Of a stretch of DNA of 64,000 nt, positions 33,287-42,412 are shown piece after piece. Positions within the stretch are counted from its first letter, which is position 1. The number at the start of each line of letters is the position of its first letter. The DNA is from JAQGMV01 sp035626595. Lineage in GTDB: Bacteria > Pseudomonadota > Gammaproteobacteria > Burkholderiales > SG8-41. The stretch is taken from assembly GCA_035626595.1 (NCBI GenBank), contig DASPNJ010000037.1, positions 4,666 through 68,665 on the forward strand, written 5' to 3'. The notes beneath the pieces are model-generated. The model was not told the DNA's origin, searched no databases, and saw only the letters and a list, made by a program, of their open reading frames with translations. Made by a program: the position numbers and the translations under genes.

Positions 33287-34330
33287 TTACGCGATCGGCA
33301 CGAATTTGTTGATCCGGCGCCCGTAGTTCGTCTCGGCCACGTAGAGATTGCTCTTCGAATCGAGCGCGAGACTATGGCCGTGCGTGAAGCTCCCGAGCTG
33401 GTGTCCGGGACGCCCGAAGCTCGACACGATCTCGCCGCTTTCGTGATCGAGGATGTGCACCTGCTCGTTGCGGCCGTTCATCACGTAAAGATGCTTCTGC
33501 TCCGGATCGCGTGAGAACTCGAGCCACCACGCCGTGCCGCGGCGGTCGGGCAGGGTGGGCGTGCCGGTGCGGATCCAGATGTTGCGCTTGAAGTTGCCGA
33601 GCTTGTCGAACACCTGGATGCGATCGCCCTGGCGGTCGCACACGTATACCAGACCCGCATTGCTGATCTTCACATCGTGCACGACCTCGGCGAAGACGCC
33701 GCCGGCGCCGGCCTCGATCTCTTCCGGCGTGGCTTGCCGCCCCCACTGCCGCAGGAAATTGCCGTTCTTGTCGAACACCGCGACACGGCGGTTGCCGTAG
33801 CCGTCCGCCACGTACACCTCGCCGTTCGTGCGGTCCACCGTGATACCGGCGGGCTTGAGAAACGCAGTGCGGCCGGCATTGAGCGGCGTGCCCTGACGCG
33901 TGCCGTCGGAGGTGTCGTACACGCCTTTCGTGCCGATCTGGAGCAGGAGCTTCCCGTCGTGCGTGTATTTCTGGATCATGCCGTCGCCGTTCGCGGTGAT
34001 CCAGATGTTGTCGTCCGCATCGACGCAGCAGCTATGCACGGTGCGCGGCAGCAGCTCCCAGTCGCCCCACGAGTCGATCAGCTCGCCCTCGGGACTGAAA
34101 ATCAGCACCGCCGGCGCCTTGACGCAGGTTTCTTCTTCCTCTTTCGTAATGTCGCCGCGGTTGGTGACGATCACGTTGTCCTTGCTGTCCACACACACGC
34201 CGGCGAGCTGTCCCGTGATCCAGCCTTCCGGCAGCGGCTTCGGCCACCACGGATCGATCCGGAATTGCGGCGCGGCCCGTCGCGCCTCCACGATCTGCAT
34301 GCCCAGCTCAGCGCTTACCGTTGCCGCCAT
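33287..34330 (-). CDS. NHL-repeat six-bladed beta-propeller protein
   Basis: A 347-residue protein made of NHL-like blades: repeated VCVDSKDNVIVTNRG, CVDADDNIWITANGDG, TVDRTNGEVYVADGYGNRRV and ALDSKSNLYVAETNYGRRI. It resembles the peptidyl-alpha-hydroxyglycine lyase propeller group, but whether it is an enzyme is unclear. No signal peptide is evident. The ATG at 34330 follows GGAGGATTC. It lies 22 bp after a Bug receptor gene; a Bug gene also lies near the SMP-30-like propeller at 57511. Confidence 0.82.
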   Translation of the reverse strand: MAATVSAELGMQIVEARRAAPQFRIDPWWPKPLPEGWITGQLAGVCVDSKDNVIVTNRGDITKEEEETCVKAPAVLIFSPEGELIDSWGDWELLPRTVHSCCVDADDNIWITANGDGMIQKYTHDGKLLLQIGTKGVYDTSDGTRQGTPLNAGRTAFLKPAGITVDRTNGEVYVADGYGNRRVAVFDKNGNFLRQWGRQATPEEIEAGAGGVFAEVVHDVKISNAGLVYVCDRQGDRIQVFDKLGNFKRNIWIRTGTPTLPDRRGTAWWLEFSRDPEQKHLYVMNGRNEQVHILDHESGEIVSSFGRPGHQLGSFTHGHSLALDSKSNLYVAETNYGRRINKFVPIA

Positions 34331-34352
34331 GAATCCTCCGCGTATGTTGGTG

Positions 34353-35315
34353 TTACTCGACCTTCGCGCCCGAGAGCTTCACGACCTTGGCCCACCGGTC
34401 GCGCTCGGTGCGCACGAACCTGCCGAACTCGTCGGCGCTTCCGCCGCCGATCTCCATGCCGATCTTCTCGTAGCTTTCGCGCAATTCCGGCAGTACGCGA
34501 TTGACGGTCGTGTTGAGGCGATCGATCACGCGCTTCGGCGTTTTGGCAGGCGCCGTAAGGCCGTACCAGCCGACGACCTCGTAGCCCGGCACGCCCGATT
34601 CGCTGATCGTAGGCAGATTCGGCGCCGCGACCGAGCGCTTGGCCCCCGTCGAGGCGATCGTCTTGATGCGGCCGGCGCGCGAGTGCGGCAGCGCCGCGCT
34701 GCTCGTGAACGAGACCTGCACTTCGTTCGCAATGAGCGCGTTCAACGCGGGCGCGCCGCCTTTGTACGGCACGTGCACCATGCGCATGCCGGACATCGTC
34801 TTGAAGAGCTCGCCCGAGAGATGGTTCGCGCTGCCGATGCCGGACGACGCGTAGGACAGCGGCTGCGCTCTCGACTTGCTGAGCGCGAGGAGCTCGGCCA
34901 GCGTGTTGACCGGCAGCGCGTTGCTCACCGACAGGTAGTACTGCGCGTACACCAGAAGACCGACGGGCGCGAAATCGCGGATCGCGTCGTAACGCAGGTC
35001 CTTGTAGAGGCTCGGATTGATCACATGAGTCGGCGTCGTGACGAGCAGCGTGTGGCCGTCGGGCGCGGCGCGCGCGCACAGCTCGCCGGCCACGGCGCCG
35101 CCGGCGCTGGGACGGTTGTCGACGACGAACGACTGCCCGAAAACGTCCGCGAGCTTCTGGGTCATGAGGCGCCCGACCGTGTCGGTGCCGCCGCCGGGCG
35201 CGAGGCCGACCAGCACGCGCACGGACCGGCTCGGATACGCCTGCTCCGCCGCGTTCGCGGCCGGACACGCGACAGCGGCCGCCGCAACCACGATCGCGAT
35301 CGCACGGATCTGCAT
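34353..35315 (-). CDS. Bug/TctC-family tripartite tricarboxylate receptor protein
   Basis: A 320-residue periplasmic receptor with an ordinary signal peptide (cut after ANA near residue 22), then YPSRSVRVLVGLAPGGGTDT, VVDNRPSAGG and YASSGIGSANHLSGE. No repeat is involved in this signal. The ATG follows GGGAGGGAGAACCC. Short gaps (20-22 bp) link it to the VWA gene upstream and the NHL propeller downstream. Confidence 0.93.
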   Translation of the reverse strand: MQIRAIAIVVAAAAVACPAANAAEQAYPSRSVRVLVGLAPGGGTDTVGRLMTQKLADVFGQSFVVDNRPSAGGAVAGELCARAAPDGHTLLVTTPTHVINPSLYKDLRYDAIRDFAPVGLLVYAQYYLSVSNALPVNTLAELLALSKSRAQPLSYASSGIGSANHLSGELFKTMSGMRMVHVPYKGGAPALNALIANEVQVSFTSSAALPHSRAGRIKTIASTGAKRSVAAPNLPTISESGVPGYEVVGWYGLTAPAKTPKRVIDRLNTTVNRVLPELRESYEKIGMEIGGGSADEFGRFVRTERDRWAKVVKLSGAKVE

Positions 35316-35335
35316 GGGTTCTCCCTCCCGGAAGC

Positions 35336-36364
35336 CTAGGCCGGCCAGTTATACCAGACGAACGACAGCCCTGCGGCGGCGAGCGCGAGCAGCGCCGCGG
35401 CCGCCACGAACAACGCGGTGATCTCGGTCTCCCGGCGCTCGAAGATCACCCGCGTGCTCAGCTTTTGGTAGATGCGTGTGAGCTTCTCGACGTCGCGCGC
35501 GTAGAAATACTCGGCGCGCGTCATGTCGGCGATCTTCTCGAGCGTCTCCTCCTCGAACTCCGCGTGTATCGCCTCCCAGCCTTCGACGTTCGCGACGCCG
35601 CCGTACAGCGTGCCCACCCCCGCGGTATAGACGCGGATCCCCTGTTCGGCGGCGAGCTTCGCCGCGCCGAGCGCCGGGATGCCCATCGTGCTGCGGCCAT
35701 CGCTCACGAGCACGATCGCCCGAGAAAGATCCGCACCGGCGGGCATCACTTTCCGCGGTTTGTCGGCGTCCTTGCGCGCGGGCGCGCGTCCGACGCCGAA
35801 CAGATCGTGTGCCTGATTCACATCCAGGTCGGGAATGAGCGTGAGCAGCGCGCCGATCAACCCGGTGCCGATCGCGGTGAAGCGCTGAAGCTCGAGTGCA
35901 TCGAGCGTGCGCAGGAGCTGGACGCGATCGGTCGTCGGCGGCTGCACGAGATCGGCGTGACCGCCGAACGCGACGACGCCGATCCGGATGTGCGGGGGAC
36001 GCGCGTTGACGAACGCCTTGGCGGCCGTGATCGCTGCCTTGAGGCGCGTCGGGGCGACGTCGCTCGCGGCCATGCTGAGCGAGACATCCATGAGCAGGAT
36101 GACCGTACCCTCCTTCGCGGGCAGCGTCGTCACGAGCGCGGGCCGCGCGGTCGAAAGCAGGAGCGCGGCGAGCGCGAGCAAAAGCAGGAGCGCGGGTGTA
36201 TGGAGACGAACGGCGGCCATGTCCGCCAATGCCCGGCGCAGGACGACCGTGTCGACGTAGCGCACGGATGCGGGGGCCTTCCGGCGGCGCAGCACGAGGT
36301 ACGCGCCCGCGAGCGCCGGCAGTGCCAGCAGGAGCCATAACGCGTGCGGCCAGAGGAAAGTCAC
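35336..36364 (-). CDS. membrane-anchored VWA-domain protein (BatA-like)
   Basis: A 342-residue protein with a hydrophobic N-terminus (two segments within about 8-80), a von Willebrand A domain with a complete MIDAS (DVSLS near residue 94, a Thr near 166, VSDGRST near 213) and a C-terminal membrane segment (about 315-335). It resembles BatA/BatB proteins, which face the periplasm and act with MoxR ATPases, but no MoxR or DUF58 partner is next to it. The GTG start follows GGAGGGTGAGCC. Confidence 0.85.
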   Translation of the reverse strand: MTFLWPHALWLLLALPALAGAYLVLRRRKAPASVRYVDTVVLRRALADMAAVRLHTPALLLLLALAALLLSTARPALVTTLPAKEGTVILLMDVSLSMAASDVAPTRLKAAITAAKAFVNARPPHIRIGVVAFGGHADLVQPPTTDRVQLLRTLDALELQRFTAIGTGLIGALLTLIPDLDVNQAHDLFGVGRAPARKDADKPRKVMPAGADLSRAIVLVSDGRSTMGIPALGAAKLAAEQGIRVYTAGVGTLYGGVANVEGWEAIHAEFEEETLEKIADMTRAEYFYARDVEKLTRIYQKLSTRVIFERRETEITALFVAAAALLALAAAGLSFVWYNWPA

Positions 36365-36445
36365 GGCTCACCCTCCGTGACTCTCTCTTATACACCTGCC
36401 GCCGAACGTTGTGTGCGCGCCGCTAGGCGCGCTTGGACGGGCGCT

Positions 36446-37852
36446 CTATTTCGCTTCGGCGAGCGTGAGTCCGACGAGCGCGTCGGCGCGCGCTGCGCGA
36501 TCGAGATCGCGGCACGTCGAGATGATCTGCTCGAAGCGGTCCGCCGAGATCGGGAGCCCCGGCGCAACGGGACGGATGCGGCGCGCCTGTTCTTCGAAAT
36601 CCCAGATGAACTCGCGTCCGGTCGACTGTTTCGTGTAGGTCTTGCCATCCTTGGTCGTGATCGAGATGCGCGGCGCGAAAAGTCCCATGTTGTGCGACGG
36701 GATGATCGAGACGCGCTTCATCATGTCCGTCACGGCGGGCTCGGCTTCGACGTTCGGCGGACCGCTCATGCCCCAGCTCTGGAGGATCGGGAGTCCCCGA
36801 TGCACGACGGCATACGCGCTGTAGTACGCGGTGCCGCCGGGTTTCGGATTGATGTCTTCGCGCCGGATCGGAAAAGCGGGGCTCGGGTACTGCGTTTCCA
36901 GCCAGTTCACCACGGCTTCGATCTTCTCGACGTTTTCGGGCTTGATGTCGTGCTCTTTGCACAGCGCCGCGGTGACGTCGATGTGCGCGATGTTGTAGCC
37001 CGAGATCGAATAGATCCGGTACAGCGTCTCGAGGAACATCCACTCCTTGCCGAGATCCTTCGTGATGTTCTCGAGACTCGCATGCGTCGCACCCGCGAAG
37101 CTGTAGGTGAGCTGTCCGTGATTGTTCCCGGTAAACGCGTGATAGAAACCCGCGGGACCTTCCAGCACGCTCTCACCACCGTCGTGGCCGTTCTTCGCGA
37201 GCGCGACCGCGAGCATCGCGTTGCGAACGGCCGCGCCTTCGCGCAGCACCTTCCCGCCATGCCGCGGCGCTTCCGGATTGCCGCCGGCGAGGCTCGCGCA
37301 GAGCGCGATCGCGCTGTTGATTTGGTCTTCGTTCAAACCCATGATCTTCGCCGCAGCGACGGCCGCGCCGAAGATGCCGGTGACGGGACCGGGATGAAAG
37401 CCGCGCGCCATGAACGAGGCGATGAAATCCGCCCCCATGCGCTCGCACACTTCGTAGCCGCAGACGAGCCCGGTGATGAAGTCCTTCCCCGACGCGCCGG
37501 CGCTTTCCGCCGCGACGAGAGCGGTTGGCACGATGCTCGTGCCCGGATGCGTCAACATCCGGAAGGTGTCCCACTTGCCGCCGGCGAATGCCATTTCGGA
37601 ATTCGCGAACGCCGCGCCGGCCTTTGTCACCTTCGCGCCGTTCACGAGGATCGTCGCGCCGTTCTTCACGCCGAGCTCCTCGTCGGTCATGAGCTTGACC
37701 GCGCTTTTTCCGCCTCCGGTCTGCGAACCGATGAGCACCGAAGACAGGCAGTGGAGCGTCACGCCTTTGGCGCGGTCCACCACCGCGGGCGGCAGATCCT
37801 CGTAGCGCAATTTCGAAACGAACCGGGCGAGCTGGCGGCTGAGGGACGGCAT
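36446..37852 (-). CDS. MmgE/PrpD-family protein
   Basis: A 468-residue second MmgE/PrpD homologue, with the helical domain (AALCKEHDIKPENVEKIEAV near residue 290) and lid domain of the family. It is not closely similar to the one at 13428. At the active-site region it reads AFANSEMAFAGGKWDTF rather than the classical HALDFDD, so the reaction may differ. I start at the ATG at 37852; the frame to 37903 adds unrelated residues. The divergent histidine kinase gene starts 68 bp away. Confidence 0.82.
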   Translation of the reverse strand: MPSLSRQLARFVSKLRYEDLPPAVVDRAKGVTLHCLSSVLIGSQTGGGKSAVKLMTDEELGVKNGATILVNGAKVTKAGAAFANSEMAFAGGKWDTFRMLTHPGTSIVPTALVAAESAGASGKDFITGLVCGYEVCERMGADFIASFMARGFHPGPVTGIFGAAVAAAKIMGLNEDQINSAIALCASLAGGNPEAPRHGGKVLREGAAVRNAMLAVALAKNGHDGGESVLEGPAGFYHAFTGNNHGQLTYSFAGATHASLENITKDLGKEWMFLETLYRIYSISGYNIAHIDVTAALCKEHDIKPENVEKIEAVVNWLETQYPSPAFPIRREDINPKPGGTAYYSAYAVVHRGLPILQSWGMSGPPNVEAEPAVTDMMKRVSIIPSHNMGLFAPRISITTKDGKTYTKQSTGREFIWDFEEQARRIRPVAPGLPISADRFEQIISTCRDLDRAARADALVGLTLAEAK

Positions 37853-37920
37853 TTTTCGCGGTGCTCCGTACGTTGGGGAAAGGGTTGCCTTAGCATAGCG
37901 CACGAGCCCCCGGATCTTTC

Positions 37921-40152
37921 ATGCGCAAAACGTCGCGGCCTTTCAGCCACTACCAGATCGCGCTCGTGCTCCTGGCGGTGCTGCCGCTCATCGCGGTGTT
38001 CGGGGTCATGACCTGGTGGCAGACCGAGGCGCTGCGCGATTCCATCCGGCGCGGCATGCTCAGCACCGCGGACGCGCTGTCGCTCGCGATCGACCGGGAG
38101 ATCGGAACGATCCGCGCGAGCCTGGAGACGCTCGCCGCGTCCGATGCGATCGACCGGCGCGACATACCGGCGATGCACCTGGAAGCAGGACGTGTCGCGG
38201 AGCGGCGGCCGGGATCCTGGATCGTGATCGCGGAGGTCTCGGGCCAGTATCTGATCAACACCAGCCTGCCGCTCGGCACGCGGCTGCCGAATCGCTTCCG
38301 CGAGGATATGGCACCCCCGCGTGTGGACGAGCTGCCGCATGGTGTCACATCGGCGTTGAAGCAGGTCATCGAGACCGGCCGCGCTAACAATTCGGACCTG
38401 TTCATCTCGATCGTGCACAAACAACCGGTGCTGGCGGTCAACGTACCGGTGGTTCGCGACGGCGTGCTGAAGTACGTCGTGAGCATGACCTTTCCGCCGC
38501 AGGGGCTGACCGATCTGCTGTCGGCAGGGATATACGACCGCGACGGTGGCGGGGCGATCATGGACTCGCGCGGATTCATCATCACGCGCTCGCAGGAGCC
38601 CGAGAAATTCATCGGGCGGCGTGCCGCGCCGATGCTGTTTCCGCCTGCCGACGCGCCCGCTCGCGGCCTCGGCGTGGGCACCACCGTGACCGGTGAGGAG
38701 ATCCATCGTGCCTACGTGCGCTCTCCGGTGACCGGCTGGATCGTATCGACGGGCGTCACGGCGGCGGCGCTGGAGCGCCAGATCGCGGTGAGTCTCGTAC
38801 ACACCGCGCTGATCGGCGTCGGGGCACTGCTCGTGAGCGTCGTGCTCGCGCTGTGGTTCGCGGCCCGGTTACGCGCACCGATCACCGCGCTCGCGTCGAA
38901 AGCGACGGGTCATGCGGCCGGGGCGGCCTCGCATTTCATGCCGACGGAGCTGCTGGAGCTCGAACGCGCGATAGACGCCGGCGAGCGCGCGCGGGCCGCC
39001 GAGGCCGCCGAGCGCGAGCTGCGTGTGGCCGCGGAAGCGCGCAAGGAGGAATCCGAGGGCGCGAACCGCGCGAAAGACCGCTTCCTGGCGATGCTCGGTC
39101 ACGAGCTGCGCAATCCGCTCGCCGCGATCGCCAACGCGGTCGCGGTGATGGAGAAAGCGCCGCAGACGAGCGTTTCGATGACGCCCATCGTGAGGCGTCA
39201 GTCGGAGCACCTGAGGAAGCTCGTGGACGATCTGCTCGACGTCGCCCGCGTCACGTCCGGCAAAATCCGTCTGATGCCGGAGCACGTCGACCTCTACGAG
39301 CTCGCCTCCGGCTGCATCGAGACGTTCGTGCGCACCGGCCGCAGCGCGCATCACCGGCTCTCGATAAAGGGCGACAGCGTAATCGTATACGTCGACCGGC
39401 ATCGCATGACGCAGGTGCTGACCAATCTCCTCGACAACGCGCTGAAGTTCACGCCGGCGGGCGGCTGTATCGACGTGACCGTGCGCGACGAAGGCGCGGA
39501 GGGCGTGCTGCGCGTCGAAGACAACGGCAGCGGCATCCCGCCCGAGTCGATCGCGAGCATCTTCGACGTATTCGCGCAGGCCGATCAGCCGCCCGGCCAC
39601 GGCCAGAGCGGCCTCGGGCTGGGGCTCGCGCTCGCGAAATCGCTGGTCGAGATGCAGCACGGCAGCATCACGGCCGAAAGCGGCGGCAGCGCCAGCGGCG
39701 CCGCGTTCACGATTCGTTTTCCGCGCGCGACGAAATCTCACGAGGAGAACGCTGCGGCACTGGAGCCCTCCGCGACTGTCGCCGTCCAGAAGCGGCGCGT
39801 GCTCGTGGTCGAGGATCAGCCGGACACGCGCCGCGCGCTGCGCGCGCTGCTGGAGCTCGAAGGCCACGACGTCACGGAAGCCGTGGACGGCAGGAGCGCG
39901 ATCGAGACGGCGCAGTCGTCGCGGCCCGACATCGCGATCGTCGACATCGGACTGCCTGACGTCAGCGGACTCGAGGTCGCGCGCACGATGCGCAGCCACG
40001 CCATGTTGCGGGAGATCAGGCTGGTTGCGTTGACCGGTTTCGGCGCGCCCGAAGATCGCGACAAGGCGCTCCAGGCCGGATTTGATCTCTTCGTGACGAA
40101 GCCGATCGAGGCGCCGCTCCTGCGGGAGGCCCTGAAGTCGCGGGACTGTTAA
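37921..40152 (+). CDS. hybrid sensor histidine kinase with C-terminal receiver
   Basis: A 743-residue inner-membrane kinase: membrane segment about 12-32, periplasmic Cache-like sensor (about 35-285), membrane segment about 290-313, HAMP-like stretch and coiled coil (315-383), HisKA with phospho-acceptor His394 (LGHELRNPL), HATPase_c with NLLDNALKFTP, DNGSGIP and GLGLGLALAK (about 500-600), and a receiver domain with Asp675 (IVDIGLPD) and Lys in VTKPI. The receiver probably passes phosphate to a separate regulator, and none is encoded nearby. The DUF763 gene follows after 10 bp. Confidence 0.93.
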   Translation: MRKTSRPFSHYQIALVLLAVLPLIAVFGVMTWWQTEALRDSIRRGMLSTADALSLAIDREIGTIRASLETLAASDAIDRRDIPAMHLEAGRVAERRPGSWIVIAEVSGQYLINTSLPLGTRLPNRFREDMAPPRVDELPHGVTSALKQVIETGRANNSDLFISIVHKQPVLAVNVPVVRDGVLKYVVSMTFPPQGLTDLLSAGIYDRDGGGAIMDSRGFIITRSQEPEKFIGRRAAPMLFPPADAPARGLGVGTTVTGEEIHRAYVRSPVTGWIVSTGVTAAALERQIAVSLVHTALIGVGALLVSVVLALWFAARLRAPITALASKATGHAAGAASHFMPTELLELERAIDAGERARAAEAAERELRVAAEARKEESEGANRAKDRFLAMLGHELRNPLAAIANAVAVMEKAPQTSVSMTPIVRRQSEHLRKLVDDLLDVARVTSGKIRLMPEHVDLYELASGCIETFVRTGRSAHHRLSIKGDSVIVYVDRHRMTQVLTNLLDNALKFTPAGGCIDVTVRDEGAEGVLRVEDNGSGIPPESIASIFDVFAQADQPPGHGQSGLGLGLALAKSLVEMQHGSITAESGGSASGAAFTIRFPRATKSHEENAAALEPSATVAVQKRRVLVVEDQPDTRRALRALLELEGHDVTEAVDGRSAIETAQSSRPDIAIVDIGLPDVSGLEVARTMRSHAMLREIRLVALTGFGAPEDRDKALQAGFDLFVTKPIEAPLLREALKSRDC

Positions 40153-40162
40153 TCTCGCACCG

Positions 40163-41236
40163 ATGTCCCGTACCGGATTCGCCCATCTGCCGCTGCACGG
40201 CGGCAAGGCGCCGTCGTGGCTGTTCGAGCGCATGGTGCCGCTCTCGCGCGAGATCGTCGTGTTCCTGGCCTCCGAGTTCGGCCGCGCGGAGGTGCTGCGA
40301 CGGCTTTCCGATCCCTACTGGTTCCAGGCGTTCGGCTGCGTGCTCGGCTTCGACTGGCACTCGAGCGGGCTCACGACGACGGTGTGCGGCGCGCTCAAGG
40401 AAGGACTCAAAGGCACCGAGCGCGAGCTCGGTATCTATGTCGCGGGCGGCAAGGGCGCCACCTCGCGCAAAACGCCTGCGGAGATCGCAAGCGCGTGCGA
40501 GCGCATCGGGCGCGACCCCCAGCCGCTGGTGTACGCGAGCCGCATCTCGGCGAAGGTGGACAACTCCGCCGTACAGGACGGCTATCAGCTCTACCACCAC
40601 TCCTTCGTGTTCACGCCGGACGGGCAGTGGTGCATCGTGCAGCAGGGCATGAGCGACGCGACGAGCATGGCGCGCCGTTACCACTGGCTCTCCGACGCGG
40701 TCGAGAGCTATGTGAACGAGCCGCACGCGGCGATCTGCTGCGATTCGACGGCGGCCACGCTGAATCTCGTCGCCTCCGAGAGCGCGCCGGTGCGTGCTTC
40801 CTCGGCGGTGCTCGCGGCGGAGAAGCCGGAAGTCGCGCTGGGTGCGCTCGATCATCTGCCCCTCCTCGAGCTGCCGCGGCGGCATGCCGTTGCGACCGCA
40901 GACATCAATCCCAAATATCTGGAGAAGATCCTGCTGCGCACCTACGAAGCCGCGCCGAAGGATTTCGAGGCGCTGCTCTCGATCGAAGGCGTGGGCGCCA
41001 AGACGCTGCGCGCGCTCGCGCTCACCTCCGAGCTGATCTACGGCACGGCGGCGAGCCGCCAGGATCCCGCCCGCTATGCCTTCGCGCACGGCGGCAAGGA
41101 CGGCACGCCGTTCCCGGTCGATCGCGCGACCTACGACAAGACGATCGAGGTGATGCGCACCGCGCTCAACGGCGCGAAGATCGAGCGGGCGGAGAAGGTG
41201 AAGGCGTTCAAACGCCTCGCCACGTTCTGCAGTTAG
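40163..41236 (+). CDS. DUF763-domain protein
   Basis: A 357-residue protein that clearly belongs to DUF763: LPLHGGKAPSWLFERM near residue 8, RLSDPYWFQAFGCVLGFDWH near 47 and the Lys/Gly-rich KGATSRKTP near 96. A helix-hairpin-helix-like element (SIEGVGAKTLRALAL near 273) suggests nucleic-acid contact. The family is best known from archaea and thermophiles and its function is unknown. It is 10 bp behind the histidine kinase and probably shares its transcript. Confidence 0.85.
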   Translation: MSRTGFAHLPLHGGKAPSWLFERMVPLSREIVVFLASEFGRAEVLRRLSDPYWFQAFGCVLGFDWHSSGLTTTVCGALKEGLKGTERELGIYVAGGKGATSRKTPAEIASACERIGRDPQPLVYASRISAKVDNSAVQDGYQLYHHSFVFTPDGQWCIVQQGMSDATSMARRYHWLSDAVESYVNEPHAAICCDSTAATLNLVASESAPVRASSAVLAAEKPEVALGALDHLPLLELPRRHAVATADINPKYLEKILLRTYEAAPKDFEALLSIEGVGAKTLRALALTSELIYGTAASRQDPARYAFAHGGKDGTPFPVDRATYDKTIEVMRTALNGAKIERAEKVKAFKRLATFCS

Positions 41237-41237
41237 C

Positions 41238-41350
41238 GTGCGCCACGGGATTGCTTCCAATGCGCAACGACTTCGTGGTGCGCGTGCACGGTGTTCCCCG
41301 CAATGCCGCCTGCGGTGTCATCGCGAGGCGTCGGTAAGGACGCCGTGGCG
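41238..41350. repeat. class C dispersed repeat between convergent genes
   Basis: A divergent copy with GTGCGCCACGGGATTGCTTC at the left and GTCATCGCGAGGCGTCGG at the right. It fills the gap between DUF763 and the cupin gene. Confidence 0.7.
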
Positions 41351-41365
41351 ATCGCTGAGCGTCCG

Positions 41366-41842
41366 TTAACCGAACAACGCGCGCAGTTTCGCGAGATACG
41401 CCGGCGCCGCCGCGTCGCCTTCGGGCGGCGACCATTGCGCCCATTCCTTTTCGATCGTCGGCTGATAGGGCCCGCCCTTCACTTCGAAGAAGACCGATCC
41501 CGGCTCGAGCGCGACGATCGAGTGAAACGTGCCGCAGGGCACGTGCGCGCCGATGAGCTCGCCGTTCGGGCGTATCAGCGCGGTCTGCGTGACATTGCCG
41601 TCCCCATCGAACAGCACCACGCCCAACGCGCCGCGCACCGCGACGAACGTCTCTTCCTTGTCGGGCCGCAGGTGCCGGTGCGGGCGCACGTACGAATCCG
41701 TCTCCATCGCATTGAGCAGCCGGTTCGCCGGGTGCTCGTCGCGATCGTGGAAGTTGAGGTTCATCCGCCGCCGCTTCGATTCGCGCGCGCGGGCGCAGAG
41801 CGCGTCGAGGCACTCGCGTCCGAAAAAGAGATTTGCAGTCAC
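41366..41842 (-). CDS. WbuC-family cupin metalloprotein
   Basis: A 158-residue cupin of the WbuC family, recognised from ESKRRRMNLNFH near residue 21, RLLNAMETDSYVRPHRH near 41 and a C-terminal cupin core (GTFHSIVALEPG). The two His of RPHRH and the later His should bind a metal. WbuC proteins often sit in O-antigen clusters, which is not the case here. The GTG at 41842 overlaps the stop of the selenoprotein (GTGA); the ATG at 41764 would remove the conserved N-terminus. The coupling puts it in the selenoprotein operon. Confidence 0.82.
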   Translation of the reverse strand: MTANLFFGRECLDALCARARESKRRRMNLNFHDRDEHPANRLLNAMETDSYVRPHRHLRPDKEETFVAVRGALGVVLFDGDGNVTQTALIRPNGELIGAHVPCGTFHSIVALEPGSVFFEVKGGPYQPTIEKEWAQWSPPEGDAAAPAYLAKLRALFG

Positions 41843-42363
41843 CGCCTCGTCAAGAGCTCCACGATGCGCGCGGTCGCCTGCTCCGCCTTCGCGCGCAGCG
41901 CCGCCTCGTCGTTGTTCGCAACCGGGTGCTGGATCACCACGAATGGGTAATCGCGCAACCCGTTTACCTGCGCGACCAGTTCCGCGCTTCTGACGAAGCG
42001 ATCCGTGATGACCGCCGCCGCCGGGATGCCGAGCCGCTCCGCTTCGATGGCGTCGTGCAGACTGCACGACGAGCAGCTCCCTCAGTCGCCGATCGCGGAG
42101 ACCAATGCGTCGGCTCCGCTCATCTCCGCGAGCATGTCCTTCGGAACGGGCCGCGTCGTGTCCGGCTTGCGGCGCCGGATGAACTCGCGCACGCCGTGTT
42201 GCGTTTTCAGAATCTCCGCGACGAAATCGAAGAATCGCCCGGTGCCGATCTTCGCGTTGTCGAGCAGGCCGACGACGGCGCCGTTCAGCGAGGCGAGCGG
42301 CTGCGCCATGCGCAGCGCCTCGCCGGCCGGATCCACGCGGGGATCGAGGACTTTGAGTGTCAT
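41839..42363 (-). CDS. UGSC-family selenoprotein (in-frame UGA read as selenocysteine)
   Basis: A 174-residue protein whose codon 94 (42084-42082) is TGA. Reading it as Sec gives GD-U-GSCSSCS, the UGSC redox motif, and the frame stays open for 80 more well-formed residues (LHDAIEAERLGIPAAAVITD..., HPVANNDEAALRAKAEQA...) to a real TGA at 41841. The N-part is VLDPRVDPAGEAL...DMLAEMSGADALVSAIGD. A perfect hairpin 10 nt after the UGA fits a bacterial SECIS. The exact role of the family is unknown; a thiol/selenol redox function is likely. It overlaps the cupin gene and follows the UGSC partner gene. Confidence 0.87.
42051..42071 (-). promoter_or_regulatory. bacterial SECIS hairpin for selenocysteine insertion
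   Basis: On the mRNA, arms CGTCGTGCAG and CTGCACGACG are perfectly complementary around a single base. A realistic fold is an 8-bp stem with the 5-nt loop AGUCU. The stem begins 10 nt after the UGA and the loop covers nucleotides 19-23, with G as its second base. These features match the known requirements for SelB recognition in bacteria. Confidence 0.82.
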
Positions 42364-42384
42364 GTCATGCTCCTGTTGGGTTGA

Positions 42385-42412
42385 CTCGATCCCGGCTTAC
42401 GCCGGGATGACG
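42385..42412. repeat. class B dispersed repeat overlapping the UGSC partner stop
   Basis: Palindrome GATCCCGGCTTACGCCGGGA and flanks. On the minus strand it encodes the last residues (VIPA) and the TAA stop of the UGSC partner gene. It fills most of the gap before the selenoprotein start. Confidence 0.8.

Noticed and set aside
42082..42363. A 93-residue protein ending at the TGA at 42084
   Set aside because: The frame continues for 80 protein-like residues with the UGSC motif, and a SECIS hairpin follows. Ending it at the UGA would leave 240 bp unexplained and lose the overlap with the cupin.
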